51,432 nucleotides of DNA from Modestobacter caceresii (GCF_000761485.1 NZ_JPMX01000040.1:1-51432); one strand, 5' to 3'. Numbered from the stretch's first letter, positions 8,167 through 16,280 are shown. The notes: generated from the letters alone by a model not told the origin. Translations and numbers: made by a program.

Positions 8167-8295
8167 CTCCTGCGCGGGGTCCGCCGCCGTCCACCCTGAT
8201 CAGGATTCCCGTGGTCAGCGCGTCACCACGTCCGAACGCGCAGCGGCAGGGGGTGCCAGGACTTGCCTCCGTGCCACCCCGTCCCGGACCCGGCC

Positions 8296-8326
8296 CGGGC
8301 TGGACGGCGGATCGCCGCCCAGCCCG
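8296..8326 (-). terminator. Terminator hairpin after the duplicated membrane-protein gene
   Basis: Stem 8296-8303 with 8319-8326, one mismatch, then 8305-8309 with 8313-8317 and a 3-base loop. It begins six bases beyond the stop codon of the leftward gene at 8333. Confidence 0.7.
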
Positions 8327-8332
8327 TCGTCC

Positions 8333-10519
8333 TCAGCGGGCCCCGGCGCCCTCGAGCCGGTCGGCATCGGTGCGGTCGGTCCCGTCCCGGTCGGCGTCCT
8401 CGTCCGCCGCCCCGGGAGGCGAGGGGCGGCCGTCCGGCCCGGGGACGCCGGTCCCGTCCTCCCGGCGCCGCAGCCACCGGTCCACGACGAGGTTGAGCAG
8501 CAGTCCGATGACGCCCCATACGGCGATGACCAGGAGGTCCCGGCCGACCCCGGCACCGTCGAAGTAGACCAGCGACCTCGCCGCGTCCACCGCCGCGGGC
8601 AGCGGCAGCACCTCCGACAGGCCGCGGAAGACCTCGGGGACCATGTACAGCGACAGTCCACCCCCCGAGGCCGGGACGCCGGCCAGCATCAGCACGACCA
8701 TCACCGGCACGATCGCGGCCAGCCCCAGCGTCCGGGTGAAGACGCCGGTCACCACCGCCATGGCGAAGATGGTCGCCGCCCCGAAGCCGATCATCTGCCA
8801 GGCGTTCCCGTTGACCGCACCGATGACCACGTCGAAGAGCAGCCACAGCCAGACGGCCATGCCGACCGACCAACCGGCGAGGTGCGGTCCGAACTGGCGG
8901 AAGCGCTTCAGCTCGGGAGCACCACCGCGGAAGACGGCCATGATCAGGAAGCCGGCCATGATCCAGGCCATGCCGACGTACATGCTGTTGCTGCCCATGG
9001 TGTCGGAGTCGCGCAGCGGCGTCAGGTCGGTCTCTGTGAGTGGCACCTGCTGCCCGGCAGCGACCTGACCGAACACCGCGCGCACCACGCTCTGCTGGCT
9101 GACGCCGGCGCCCGCGGAGGTGTAGAGGGTGGCGTCCTCACCTGGGCCGGCGGGGAGCACGTAGGCGGCGACGACCTCCCCGTCGACGACGGCGTCGGTC
9201 GCGGCGTCCACCGACCCGGCCACCTGGACGTCGACCATCGACCCCAGGCTCGACTGGAGACCGTCGGCCACCTGCGACGCCTGCTGCCCCGTCGACCCGA
9301 CCACGGCCACCGGGAGCTCACGCACCGTCGGCTCGTGCATGGCGAAGCTCATCAGGCCGACCACCATGACCAGGATGGACAGCGGGAACGCCGCTGCGGT
9401 CACGTAGCGGAACCGCAGGGACCGCAGCGGGCCGCCGGCCAACGCCGGGAGCGGCGCGTCTGGGTCGGTGACCGCCGGGGCGCCGGGGACCGCCAGGCCG
9501 CTCGCGCGCTCCTTGAGCAGCGACAGCCCCAGCGCGACCACGACCCAGACGGTGAGCGTGAGCAGGTGCCTGCCGAGCCCGTCACCGTCGAAGTAGACGA
9601 GCGAGCGCAGCGCCTCCCCCGCGGCCGGGAGCGGCAGCACGCCGTGCAGGAAGGAGAAGAAGCCCGGCATGACGTCGACCGACAGCGCCAGGCCCGAGGC
9701 CGGCATGCCCAGCACGACGTAGAGCAGCATGCCGATGAGGACGGCGAGGGGGCCCATCAGCTTGGTGAACAGCAGCTGGGCCGCCCCGACCGCGCCAACG
9801 GCCAGCATGCCGACGCCGAAGAAGCCGAGGAAGTGCCCGTCCACGGCACCCACGATCGGCCCGAGGATGAGCCAGATGAGCGCGCTCGTCCCGGCCGCCC
9901 AGCCCAGGAGCACCGGCACGAACCGCCGGACCGACAGCAGGTGCGGCAGGCCCAGCAGGATCACGCTGAGCGGGACGTACCCGGCCAGCATCATCCCCAT
10001 GGCGGCGAAGAGCACCGCCGTGCCGGAGGAGTCACCCGGGTTCAGCGGGGCGACGTCCTCGGACTCGATGGTCCAGCCCTGCTGGACGGCGACCGGCGCG
10101 AGCAGCTGCTGGACGGTCGTGGCCTGCGAGGGCCCGGCCGCGTTGGCGGTGTAGAGGGTCGCCGCGTCGGTGCCCGGCTGCGGGACCTCCAGCGCGCCGA
10201 CGACCTCCCGGCTCTCCAGCAGCTCGACAGCTTCGCCCGCCGAGCGGACCAGACGCGGGGCCACGGCGTCGTCCGGGACGGCGGCGAGCAAGTCCACGAC
10301 CGCTTCCGCCTGCGCGCCGACGCCGACCACCGCAACGGGCATGTCCCGCGGGTGCGGCGCGTGCATGGTCCCGACGTACGTCGCGTACATCATCGTGACC
10401 ATCAGGAAGGGGATGAGGAACAGGAAGACGTAGCGCGCGATGCGGGTCCGGCGGTCCTCGATCGGCGGGCCGACCACGGGAGGACCGGCGGCGGACGATG
10501 CGGCAGTGAGGGGCTCCAT
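8333..10519 (-). CDS. Internally duplicated ABC-2/YhgE-like membrane protein
   Basis: 728 residues made of two homologous halves, about 27-340 and 368-685. Each half has one N-terminal membrane helix, an extracytoplasmic domain of about 115 residues beginning (D/E)LPVAVVG, then a block of five membrane helices. Matching landmarks are ATLYT near residues 120 and 463, G(M/V)PASG near 271 and 614, and LPLPAA followed by ARSLVYFDG-type sequence near 295 and 638. Each half looks like a YhgE/Pip or ABC-2 permease subunit, so the protein is probably a pseudo-dimer. A hydrophilic acidic tail ends it. No ATPase is adjacent. The divergent TetR gene and palindrome suggest ligand-induced export or envelope defence; substrate unknown. 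Confidence 0.85.
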   Translation of the reverse strand: MEPLTAASSAAGPPVVGPPIEDRRTRIARYVFLFLIPFLMVTMMYATYVGTMHAPHPRDMPVAVVGVGAQAEAVVDLLAAVPDDAVAPRLVRSAGEAVELLESREVVGALEVPQPGTDAATLYTANAAGPSQATTVQQLLAPVAVQQGWTIESEDVAPLNPGDSSGTAVLFAAMGMMLAGYVPLSVILLGLPHLLSVRRFVPVLLGWAAGTSALIWLILGPIVGAVDGHFLGFFGVGMLAVGAVGAAQLLFTKLMGPLAVLIGMLLYVVLGMPASGLALSVDVMPGFFSFLHGVLPLPAAGEALRSLVYFDGDGLGRHLLTLTVWVVVALGLSLLKERASGLAVPGAPAVTDPDAPLPALAGGPLRSLRFRYVTAAAFPLSILVMVVGLMSFAMHEPTVRELPVAVVGSTGQQASQVADGLQSSLGSMVDVQVAGSVDAATDAVVDGEVVAAYVLPAGPGEDATLYTSAGAGVSQQSVVRAVFGQVAAGQQVPLTETDLTPLRDSDTMGSNSMYVGMAWIMAGFLIMAVFRGGAPELKRFRQFGPHLAGWSVGMAVWLWLLFDVVIGAVNGNAWQMIGFGAATIFAMAVVTGVFTRTLGLAAIVPVMVVLMLAGVPASGGGLSLYMVPEVFRGLSEVLPLPAAVDAARSLVYFDGAGVGRDLLVIAVWGVIGLLLNLVVDRWLRRREDGTGVPGPDGRPSPPGAADEDADRDGTDRTDADRLEGAGAR

Positions 10520-10619
10520 GCGACTGCTCCTGACGAGGGCGGGCGAGCATCGGTGAGGTGACCGACTCCGGCTGCGGCGGCGGAGCGGGACGCGTGCGCC
10601 CGGGCTGAGACGATCTGAA

Positions 10620-10639
10620 TGTAAGTCATATGACTTACA
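10620..10639. promoter_or_regulatory. Perfect 20-bp palindrome, probable TetR operator
   Basis: TGTAAGTCATATGACTTACA is a perfect dyad of AT-rich sequence in a very GC-rich context. It lies between the divergent membrane-protein and TetR genes, 100 bases before the first start and 64 before the second. Its size and symmetry fit a TetR dimer site, and it overlaps a plausible -35 element of the TetR promoter. Confidence 0.8.
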
Positions 10640-10660
10640 AAGTCAGCAACCGGCTAGCTT
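10631..10660 (+). promoter_or_regulatory. Candidate promoter of the TetR gene
   Basis: A TGACTT hexamer (10631-10636), inside the right half of the palindrome, is followed after 18 bases by TAGCTT (10655-10660). Repressor bound to the palindrome would block it, giving autoregulation. This is pattern inference only. Confidence 0.35.
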
Positions 10661-10703
10661 GACGCGGGTCACAACAGAGGAAGCCAGCCGAGGAGGCACC
10701 CAG

Positions 10704-11363
10704 GTGGCACGGTCCGACGCTGCCCGCACGGCTCTGCTGGACGCGGCCGAGCGCCTGTTCGCCGAGGCCGGCATCGCCCAGGTCTCCGACCGGAAGGTCG
10801 CCGAGAGCGCGGGCAACACCAACCACTCCGCCGTGCGGTACTACTTCGGCGGCCGGGAAGGGCTGCTCCAGGCGCTGATCACCCGCCACCTCGTCGCGCT
10901 GGAGCCCCCCCGGCGGGCGATGTTCGCGGGCTCCGACTCGGTCCTGGAGGACGTCCGCAGCCTGGTGGTCCCGTTCACCGACGCGTTGGGGGCGTTGCCG
11001 CAGCCCAGCAGCCGGGCCCGCTTCCTCGCCCAGGCGCTGCACGACCCGATGGCCGCGGGCCTGCTGGGCGATTCGACGGACCTGGCACCATCCGCTTCCG
11101 CGATCACCCATTCCGTGGTGGCTCGTCTCGACCACCTGGACCGGGACGTCGTCGTGGGGCGAGCGAGACTGATGACCCGGATCGTCTCGACGACGTGCGC
11201 GGACGTCGAGCGGCTGTCCGACCACGACGGCGCGGCCCCCTCCTGGCAGGCGGTGGGCGACTTCCTCGCCGACGCGATCGCCGGGATGCTGTCGGCTCCT
11301 GTCACCCACCGGCCCGGCGTCCCGCTGGACGTGACCGACCACCCGGCCGCCCTGGTGCTGTGA
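10704..11363 (+). CDS. TetR-family transcriptional regulator
   Basis: 219 residues. An N-terminal HTH (about residues 6-55) reads ARTALLDAAERLFAEAGI, then QVSDRKVAESAGNTNHSAVRYYF, the TetR pattern in which a Tyr-Phe ends the recognition region. The C-terminal helical domain is the expected ligand-binding and dimerisation part. GTG 10704 is preferred because AGGAGG (10691-10696) lies seven bases upstream; TTG 10659 would add 15 residues without a ribosome site. It diverges from the duplicated membrane-protein gene and almost certainly represses it and itself through the palindrome between them. Confidence 0.92.
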   Translation: MARSDAARTALLDAAERLFAEAGIAQVSDRKVAESAGNTNHSAVRYYFGGREGLLQALITRHLVALEPPRRAMFAGSDSVLEDVRSLVVPFTDALGALPQPSSRARFLAQALHDPMAAGLLGDSTDLAPSASAITHSVVARLDHLDRDVVVGRARLMTRIVSTTCADVERLSDHDGAAPSWQAVGDFLADAIAGMLSAPVTHRPGVPLDVTDHPAALVL

Positions 11364-11374
11364 CGCACCAGGGC
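11349..11374 (+). terminator. Terminator hairpin overlapping the TetR stop codon
   Basis: Positions 11349-11358 and 11365-11374 form a perfect 10-bp stem whose 6-base loop contains the TGA stop of the TetR gene. Confidence 0.65.
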
Positions 11375-11518
11375 CGCGCCGGGCCGGCGTCAGACATGGC
11401 CGCCGACCGCAGGCCCTGTCGATCTCGACGACCCGGGCGCCGACATGTGGCCAGACCGGCCGACCCGAGGCCAGCCGAGATCCCCGATGTCGTGATGGGC
11501 GCGCCCGAACACGTCGAA

Positions 11519-11546
11519 GGCGGGCCGACCTGATGGTCGACCCGCC
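11519..11546 (-). terminator. Terminator-like hairpin next to the right tRNA-Pro half
   Basis: Positions 11519-11530 pair with 11535-11546 (one mismatch) around a 4-base loop. It lies downstream of the tRNA 3' end in the leftward direction, the same arrangement as at the left copy although the sequence differs. Confidence 0.55.
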
Positions 11547-11567
11547 CCTGACCTGCAACTGCATCTG

Positions 11568-11609
11568 TCGGGCTGACAGGATTTGAACCTGCGACCCCTT
11601 GACCCCCAG
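11568..11609 (-). pseudogene. 3' half of tRNA-Pro(GGG), candidate attachment-site relic (right copy)
   Basis: Read leftward it starts with the anticodon loop CTGGGGG, followed by the 3' stem strand TCAAG, variable loop, an intact T arm (GCAGG-TTCAAAT-CCTGT) and the acceptor 3' strand ending AGCCCGA. The expected D arm and 5' acceptor strand are absent; the bases beyond 11609 do not complete the cloverleaf. This is the pattern left by an element that integrates into a tRNA gene and carries a copy of its 3' end. Confidence 0.75.
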
Positions 11610-11930
11610 GTAGCTGCGCGGGATCCGCCGCCGTTCGCCCTGGTGCCGTTCGTGCAGGTCAGGTCGTCGCCGCGTCCGTCGGCGTCCGCCCCGGTACGCC
11701 GTCGTCCGGGCCGCGTTGCTGTACCGGTTGCTGTAATCGTGTCCGAGCCGAGGGGGCGGCGACCCTTCCGCTTGCGCGAGGGAGTGGCCTACCACAGGAC
11801 TCGGCCGCGCGTGGCTGAGCATCGCCTCGTCATGACCCGGCCGTGTCCAGCAGATCGGTCGCCGGCTCGCCCAGTGGGATTCCTGCGCCCTGCGCCTTCC
11901 ACGGACGACCCAGCGAGCAAGGGCAGGGCT
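11610..11930. other. Gene-less interval with a short direct repeat beside the tRNA half
   Basis: No recognisable protein is encoded. Two 9-bp direct repeats, GTTGCTGTA at 11715-11723 and 11727-11735, are separated by CCG. Short spaced repeats near a tRNA-derived core could be arm-type integrase sites, but this is speculative. Confidence 0.4.
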
Positions 11931-13445
11931 TCAGACCGGTGGCGCGGTGGCCAGCTCCGGGGCGGTGAGGGTCCGCGCTGAGTCGTACGCGCTGGGGACG
12001 ATCCCGCCGTCGGCGTCGAACACCATGACGGCCTGCCCGTCGTCGTGCGCCGGCCAGCCCGGGTCCTGGTCCCGCACAAAGGCGACGTACGCCCCGTGGA
12101 CCCGATCGGCGAGCTGCTGTGGTGCGCCGGGGCCGGCAACCCGGGTCACGTCGGGGTCATCGAGCAGGTCGAAGGCGAAGGGCACGTCCAGGCAGTGCTC
12201 GGCCACCCCGCTGACGGCCGATCGCCAGGCGAAGTCGTACACCCAGGTCGGCGCGGCGCCACGGCGCATCTCCAGCCAGTCCACGACCCTGCGACGGAAC
12301 ATGACGTCGCTGACGTAGCGGCCCATCACGTCGGCCGGGTGGTGGCCGGGCAGCACCCCGGCGAACCGGCGGGCCACCTCCGGCGCCACCCCGAGCGCGT
12401 CGAGCACCCCGGCGACGTCGTGCTCCTCGAACAAGTGCCGGAACGCGTGCGCGATCCCGCCGAACTCCTGCCGGGTGCTGCCCATCAGCAGGGGCACGTC
12501 GGCACCGGCACCCGCTTGCAACCCCTCCTCGACCGTGCCTGTCAGCAGGTCGCCGTCCACGACCGGTCCCAGCGGCAACCGGCCGTCCATCGAGCGCATC
12601 ACCGTGATCAACCCCTCGGCGGAGAGCTCCCCCATCGACGGCAGCCCCCAGCCCTGTGCGGCCAGCAGCGCCTCCTCGGTCACGCCGGCGAAGCCGGCCC
12701 GGTCCGGCGCGACCCCCAGCGCCGCGGCGATCCGTTGCGTCGTCGCCCGGGCGTCCTCCAGCGACACGTCGGCCGGAGCGCCGGACATCGAGACGACCCC
12801 GGTGAACAACCCGCGCGCCCGCGGCATCGTCAGCAGGGTCATCGCCGCGCCGCCACCGGCGGACTGGCCCGCGATGGTGACCCGCTGGGGATCACCGCCG
12901 AAGGAGCCGATGCTGTCCCGCACCCATTCCAGCGCGAGCAGCCAGTCCAGGACACCGCGGTTCGCCGGGGCATCGGGCAGCAAGCCGAAACCCTCGAACC
13001 CCAGCCGGTAGGACACCGACACCGTCACCACGCCGTCCCGGTTGAAGGCGGCGCCGTCGTACCAGGGGCTGGCCGGGGAACCGGCCACGTACCCGCCGCC
13101 GTGCACGTAGACCAGCACCGGCAGCGGCGTCTCCCCCGCCTCCGACGGGCGAGGGCGGGGCGTGAAGGCGTTGACGCACAGCACGTCCTCGCCCGGGACG
13201 CTGGGCTCGGGGATGGTGGTGATCTCCATCAGCGCCTTGCGCTGCGGGGTGGACCCGTACTGCAGTGCGTCCCGGACGCCGGACCACGGCGCTCGCCGAA
13301 CCGGCGCCTGGAACCGCAGGTCCCCGAACGGCGGCTCGGCGAACGGGATGCCCAGGAATGCAGCCGATCCTGCGCGCCACAGGCCGCGGACAGCTCCGGC
13401 GGGGGTCTCGACAACGACGTGCTCACCGGTCGGGGTGGGGCGCAT
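11931..13445 (-). CDS. Type-B carboxylesterase
   Basis: 504 residues, the usual length of an alpha/beta-hydrolase carboxylesterase. The oxyanion-hole motif HGGG is at 115-118, the nucleophile elbow GQSAGG has Ser195, and acid and base candidates follow in a Glu near residue 310 (TRQEFGG) and a His near 415 (EHCLDVPF). No signal peptide is visible, so it acts in the cytoplasm. ATG 13445 has GGAGG upstream. It is the last gene of the leftward operon, 27 bases after the GH1 gene, and probably removes acyl groups (acetyl, feruloyl-like or other esters) from the same imported glycosides. The exact ester is not deducible. Confidence 0.93.
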   Translation of the reverse strand: MRPTPTGEHVVVETPAGAVRGLWRAGSAAFLGIPFAEPPFGDLRFQAPVRRAPWSGVRDALQYGSTPQRKALMEITTIPEPSVPGEDVLCVNAFTPRPRPSEAGETPLPVLVYVHGGGYVAGSPASPWYDGAAFNRDGVVTVSVSYRLGFEGFGLLPDAPANRGVLDWLLALEWVRDSIGSFGGDPQRVTIAGQSAGGGAAMTLLTMPRARGLFTGVVSMSGAPADVSLEDARATTQRIAAALGVAPDRAGFAGVTEEALLAAQGWGLPSMGELSAEGLITVMRSMDGRLPLGPVVDGDLLTGTVEEGLQAGAGADVPLLMGSTRQEFGGIAHAFRHLFEEHDVAGVLDALGVAPEVARRFAGVLPGHHPADVMGRYVSDVMFRRRVVDWLEMRRGAAPTWVYDFAWRSAVSGVAEHCLDVPFAFDLLDDPDVTRVAGPGAPQQLADRVHGAYVAFVRDQDPGWPAHDDGQAVMVFDADGGIVPSAYDSARTLTAPELATAPPV

Positions 13446-13472
13446 GGCGGGTGTCCTCCAGGGGTGGTGGTG

Positions 13473-14666
13473 TCAGGGCAGGGCGTTGCCGCGCGCGACC
13501 GCGCCGAGCCAACGGGCGCTGGGCTTGACCGTCCGCGCGAAGGTGGCCCGGTCGACGGCGACCAGGCCGAAGGTGGGCCGGTAGCCGGCGACCCACTCGA
13601 AGTTGTCCAGCAGGCTCCAGTGGTAGTAGCCGCGCACGTCGACCCCGTCCGCGATCGCAGCGTGCACAGCACGCAGCGCACCCTCGGTGTAGTCGCGGCG
13701 CCGGTCGTCGTCGGCGGTGGCAATGCCGTTCTCGGTGACCAGCAGCGGCACGCCCGGCGCGCGTTCCGCGGCCGTGCGCAGCCCGACGCCGACGGCACCG
13801 GGGAAGTACTCCCACCCCGTCAGCGTCGTCTCCGTGCCCTCGGTGACCGACAACGGCCCTTCGGGGCCGACGAAGGTGCGCGTGTAGGCCTGGATCCCGA
13901 GCCAGTCGTCGTCGGCCGCCTCCTGCAGGAACCGGGTCTCCCGTGCACCGGCGTAGCGGGCGGTCTGCTCCTCGGCGCCGGGCAGCGGGGTGAACGCCTG
14001 CGTGGCGACCGCCCAGCCGACCTGCGGGCCGTCCCACGAGCGGACGATCTCAACCGCGCGGTGGTGGGCGCGGGCCAGCCCGTCGGCGATGTGCGGATCC
14101 GGGGCCGGCAGCCCGGCACCGCCGAAGGTGGTGTCCTGGCCCAGGTTCGCGAAGGCCGCGGTGATGTTGGGCTCGTTGATCGTGCAGACGTAGGGGACGT
14201 CGCGGGCGACGACCGGCTCGACGAACTCGGTGAACCGCGCGAAGCGGTCGGCTGCATCGGCCGCCGCCCACCCGCCCCGATCGGCGAACCACTGCGGCAG
14301 GGTGAAGTGGTTGAGGCTCACGTTGGGCACGACGCCGGCCTGCAAGCAGGTATCGACCATCCGCCGGTAGTGGTCGCGGGCGGCGCGGGAGAACTCCCCC
14401 GGAGCCGGCTCGATGCGGCTCCACTCCAGGCTGAACCGGTAGGAACCCAGCCCGAGGTCGGCCACGATCGCGACGTCCTCGGGGTAGCGGTGGTAGCTGT
14501 CGCAGGCGTCGCCGCTGGGCTCGGTCATGAACGTGCCGGGGGCGTGCTCCCGGGCCCACCAGTCGTTGTTGACGTTGCCGCCCTCGATCTGATGCGAGGA
14601 GGTGGCGGCGCCCCAGAGGAAGCCGTCGGGGAACCGCAGGACCCTGGGCTGGTCCGCGCTGGTCAT
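13473..14666 (-). CDS. GH1 family beta-glucosidase
   Basis: 397 residues, slightly shorter than typical GH1 enzymes (about 440-470). Signatures run in order: FPDGFLWGAATSSHQIEG near the N-terminus, acid/base Glu165 in TINEPN, nucleophile Glu312 in VTENGIAT, and a C-terminal YYHWSLLDNFEW substrate-binding motif. There is no export signal, so hydrolysis is intracellular. The ATG at 14666 overlaps the stop of the nucleoside-hydrolase gene by four bases, implying translational coupling. GH1 retains beta-glucosides, beta-galactosides and related substrates; the neighbouring GH2, GH3, GH43 and GH78 enzymes suggest it trims one sugar from a mixed glycoside. Confidence 0.95.
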   Translation of the reverse strand: MTSADQPRVLRFPDGFLWGAATSSHQIEGGNVNNDWWAREHAPGTFMTEPSGDACDSYHRYPEDVAIVADLGLGSYRFSLEWSRIEPAPGEFSRAARDHYRRMVDTCLQAGVVPNVSLNHFTLPQWFADRGGWAAADAADRFARFTEFVEPVVARDVPYVCTINEPNITAAFANLGQDTTFGGAGLPAPDPHIADGLARAHHRAVEIVRSWDGPQVGWAVATQAFTPLPGAEEQTARYAGARETRFLQEAADDDWLGIQAYTRTFVGPEGPLSVTEGTETTLTGWEYFPGAVGVGLRTAAERAPGVPLLVTENGIATADDDRRRDYTEGALRAVHAAIADGVDVRGYYHWSLLDNFEWVAGYRPTFGLVAVDRATFARTVKPSARWLGAVARGNALP

Positions 14667-15607
14667 GCCCGACCGTGCACCTGGAACTTGGCGTACATGT
14701 CCTCGAACATCAGCCGGTTGTCCAGCTGGGTGTAGACCCGCATCGGCCGCGCACCGGGAACGGGCGTGTACTGCCCCTCCGGGGTGATCCCGGGCGTCTC
14801 CCGGGTGACGTACCGGCTGGACGAGGGATCCGGCTCGAACGCCGACTGCAGCGCCGTCAGCAGCACCAGCGGGCTGTCGCCGAGGATGTAGGTCTCCCCC
14901 AGGTCGAACCCGTGCTGCCCGGCCATGGTCCGGACCCCATCCAGGGCCTCGTACAGCCATGCCCCCAGCGCACCGGCACCGCCCAGCCGCAGCTGCAGTT
15001 CGGCGAAGGAGGCGAGCGTCTGCCGGTAGGCGTCCCGGGGCACCAGCCAGACGGGGATCGTCGAGTCGCCGAACACGATCGAGGCGGCCAGCACGTCGAT
15101 GAGCAGGTTGTACTCGATCGGCATCGCACCGGGCGGCGGCTCCGCCAGACCCGGGTGTTCCGGGCCACCGATCCACACCAGCGTGAGCCGCTCGGCAATC
15201 CGCGGATCGAGCAGCCAGGCGCTGGCCACCTCGGTGAGCCCCGCGCCGGCGCAGACGAAGAGCGGGGTGTCGACGTCGGAGCGCATCGCCTCGGCGACCA
15301 GCGCCTCCGCGGCTGCCGACCGGACGGGCGTGGCCCGGTCGACCAGCCCGACATTGGACCCGGCGAGCACCGGGACGTCGTCGCGGCCGGCCAACGCGAG
15401 CACCTCACGAGCCCGCGCCGCGGCGTTGTCGGCGGTCGTGCCGGAGGGGTCGAAGGGGTCACCGGGCCGCAGATGCGAGCCGATGACCAGCCTCAGGTCG
15501 ACCGACGGGGACAGCGCGTGGTGCGCCAGCTGGACCAGCCCGTCCGGATCGCCGCTGAGGTCGTTGTCGACGATGACGCGCAGCCGTGGGCGGGCCGATG
15601 CGGTCAC
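14663..15607 (-). CDS. Nucleoside-hydrolase-superfamily N-glycosidase
   Basis: 314 residues from GTG 15607. The N-terminal metal-binding motif is DNDLSGDPDG rather than the textbook DTDPGxDD, a variant I associate with a subgroup of inosine/uridine-type hydrolases. The middle has FVCAGAGLTEVASAW and LVWIGG, matching the family core. The enzyme class cleaves N-ribosidic bonds, using calcium held by the Asp cluster. It lies between the TetR and GH1 genes in an operon otherwise devoted to glycosides, so its true substrate may be an unusual glycoside or a plant nucleoside conjugate rather than salvage nucleosides. Confidence 0.85.
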   Translation of the reverse strand: MTASARPRLRVIVDNDLSGDPDGLVQLAHHALSPSVDLRLVIGSHLRPGDPFDPSGTTADNAAARAREVLALAGRDDVPVLAGSNVGLVDRATPVRSAAAEALVAEAMRSDVDTPLFVCAGAGLTEVASAWLLDPRIAERLTLVWIGGPEHPGLAEPPPGAMPIEYNLLIDVLAASIVFGDSTIPVWLVPRDAYRQTLASFAELQLRLGGAGALGAWLYEALDGVRTMAGQHGFDLGETYILGDSPLVLLTALQSAFEPDPSSSRYVTRETPGITPEGQYTPVPGARPMRVYTQLDNRLMFEDMYAKFQVHGRA

Positions 15608-15617
15608 GGAGGCGCCC

Positions 15618-16226
15618 TCAGAGCTCGACGGTGAGCAGCGACTGGACGTAGCGGCGAACCTCGGCCGCCATGTCCACCGAACGCCGGTCGAGCAACCACT
15701 GCACCTGCAGCCCGTCCATCAGCGCGACCAGCTGGCGCGCTGCGCTGGCGGGCTCGGTGCCGGGTCGCAGGTCACCGGCCGCATCGACCGCCACGAAGGC
15801 GTCGGTGATGTACCGGATGACCCAGCTGTACCGGTCGACGAAATAGCCGTGGACCGGGTGGTCCAGCGCGGTCGCCTCCGCCGCCAGCACGGTGAAGAGC
15901 TCGACGAGCTCCGGCGTGCTGGCGTTGTACTCGACCAAGTTCAGCAGCGCGCGGATCTGGTCCAGACCGGCGACCGCCTCGAAGTCGAACCGCTGTCGGG
16001 ACTGCTCGTCGCGCCAGGCAAGCACTGCCTCGAGCAGGTGCGTCTTGCTCGGGAAGTGGTGCAGCACGCCGGCCTGGCTCAGCCCCACCCGCTCGGCGAC
16101 GTCGCGCAGCGAGCCCTTGTGGAAGCCGGCAGAGGAGAAGACCTCGACGGCGGCGTCCAGGATTTCCTGCCGGCGCGCCGCGGTCTTGGCGTACTCACCG
16201 CGTGGCCTGGATGTGATCGCCGTCAT
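15618..16226 (-). CDS. TetR-family regulator of the glycoside locus
   Basis: 202 residues. The HTH (about 17-65) contains RRQEILDAAVEVFSSAGF and LRDVAERVGLSQAGVLHHF, typical of TetR. The C-terminal domain ends with a region resembling the TetR_C of sugar- or lipid-related regulators. It opens the leftward operon and diverges from the transporter-glycosidase operon; the inverted repeat at 16259-16280 in the 115-base divergent gap is the obvious operator. Control of both operons by one effector, perhaps the imported glycoside or its aglycone, is inferred. TetR is an unusual choice here because LacI or ROK proteins commonly run such loci. Confidence 0.93.
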   Translation of the reverse strand: MTAITSRPRGEYAKTAARRQEILDAAVEVFSSAGFHKGSLRDVAERVGLSQAGVLHHFPSKTHLLEAVLAWRDEQSRQRFDFEAVAGLDQIRALLNLVEYNASTPELVELFTVLAAEATALDHPVHGYFVDRYSWVIRYITDAFVAVDAAGDLRPGTEPASAARQLVALMDGLQVQWLLDRRSVDMAAEVRRYVQSLLTVEL

Positions 16227-16258
16227 GGCCGCACCGTAGCGCGAAACATTTTCAAAAC

Positions 16259-16280
16259 AAACCTAGTGGTCGGTAGGTTT
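16259..16280. promoter_or_regulatory. Inverted repeat between the divergent glycoside operons, probable TetR operator
   Basis: AAACCTA (16259-16265) and TAGGTTT (16274-16280) form a 7-bp inverted repeat with an 8-base spacer. It lies 33 bases from the TetR start and 61 bases before the binding-protein start, inside an AT-rich patch (16243-16282) that stands out from the GC-rich surroundings and should hold both promoters. Confidence 0.7.

Noticed and set aside
8117-10561. 814-codon rightward open frame
   Set aside because: It is antisense to the duplicated membrane-protein gene, and its product is a Gln/Asp/His-rich low-complexity shadow. The opposite frame has clear membrane helices and repeats.
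11568-11609. Functional tRNA-Pro gene
   Set aside because: Only the 3' half is present. The D arm, 5' anticodon stem strand and 5' acceptor strand are missing, so no cloverleaf forms. Short frames reading VKGSQV...LSARQ here and at 8125-8166 are translations of the tRNA remnant, not proteins.
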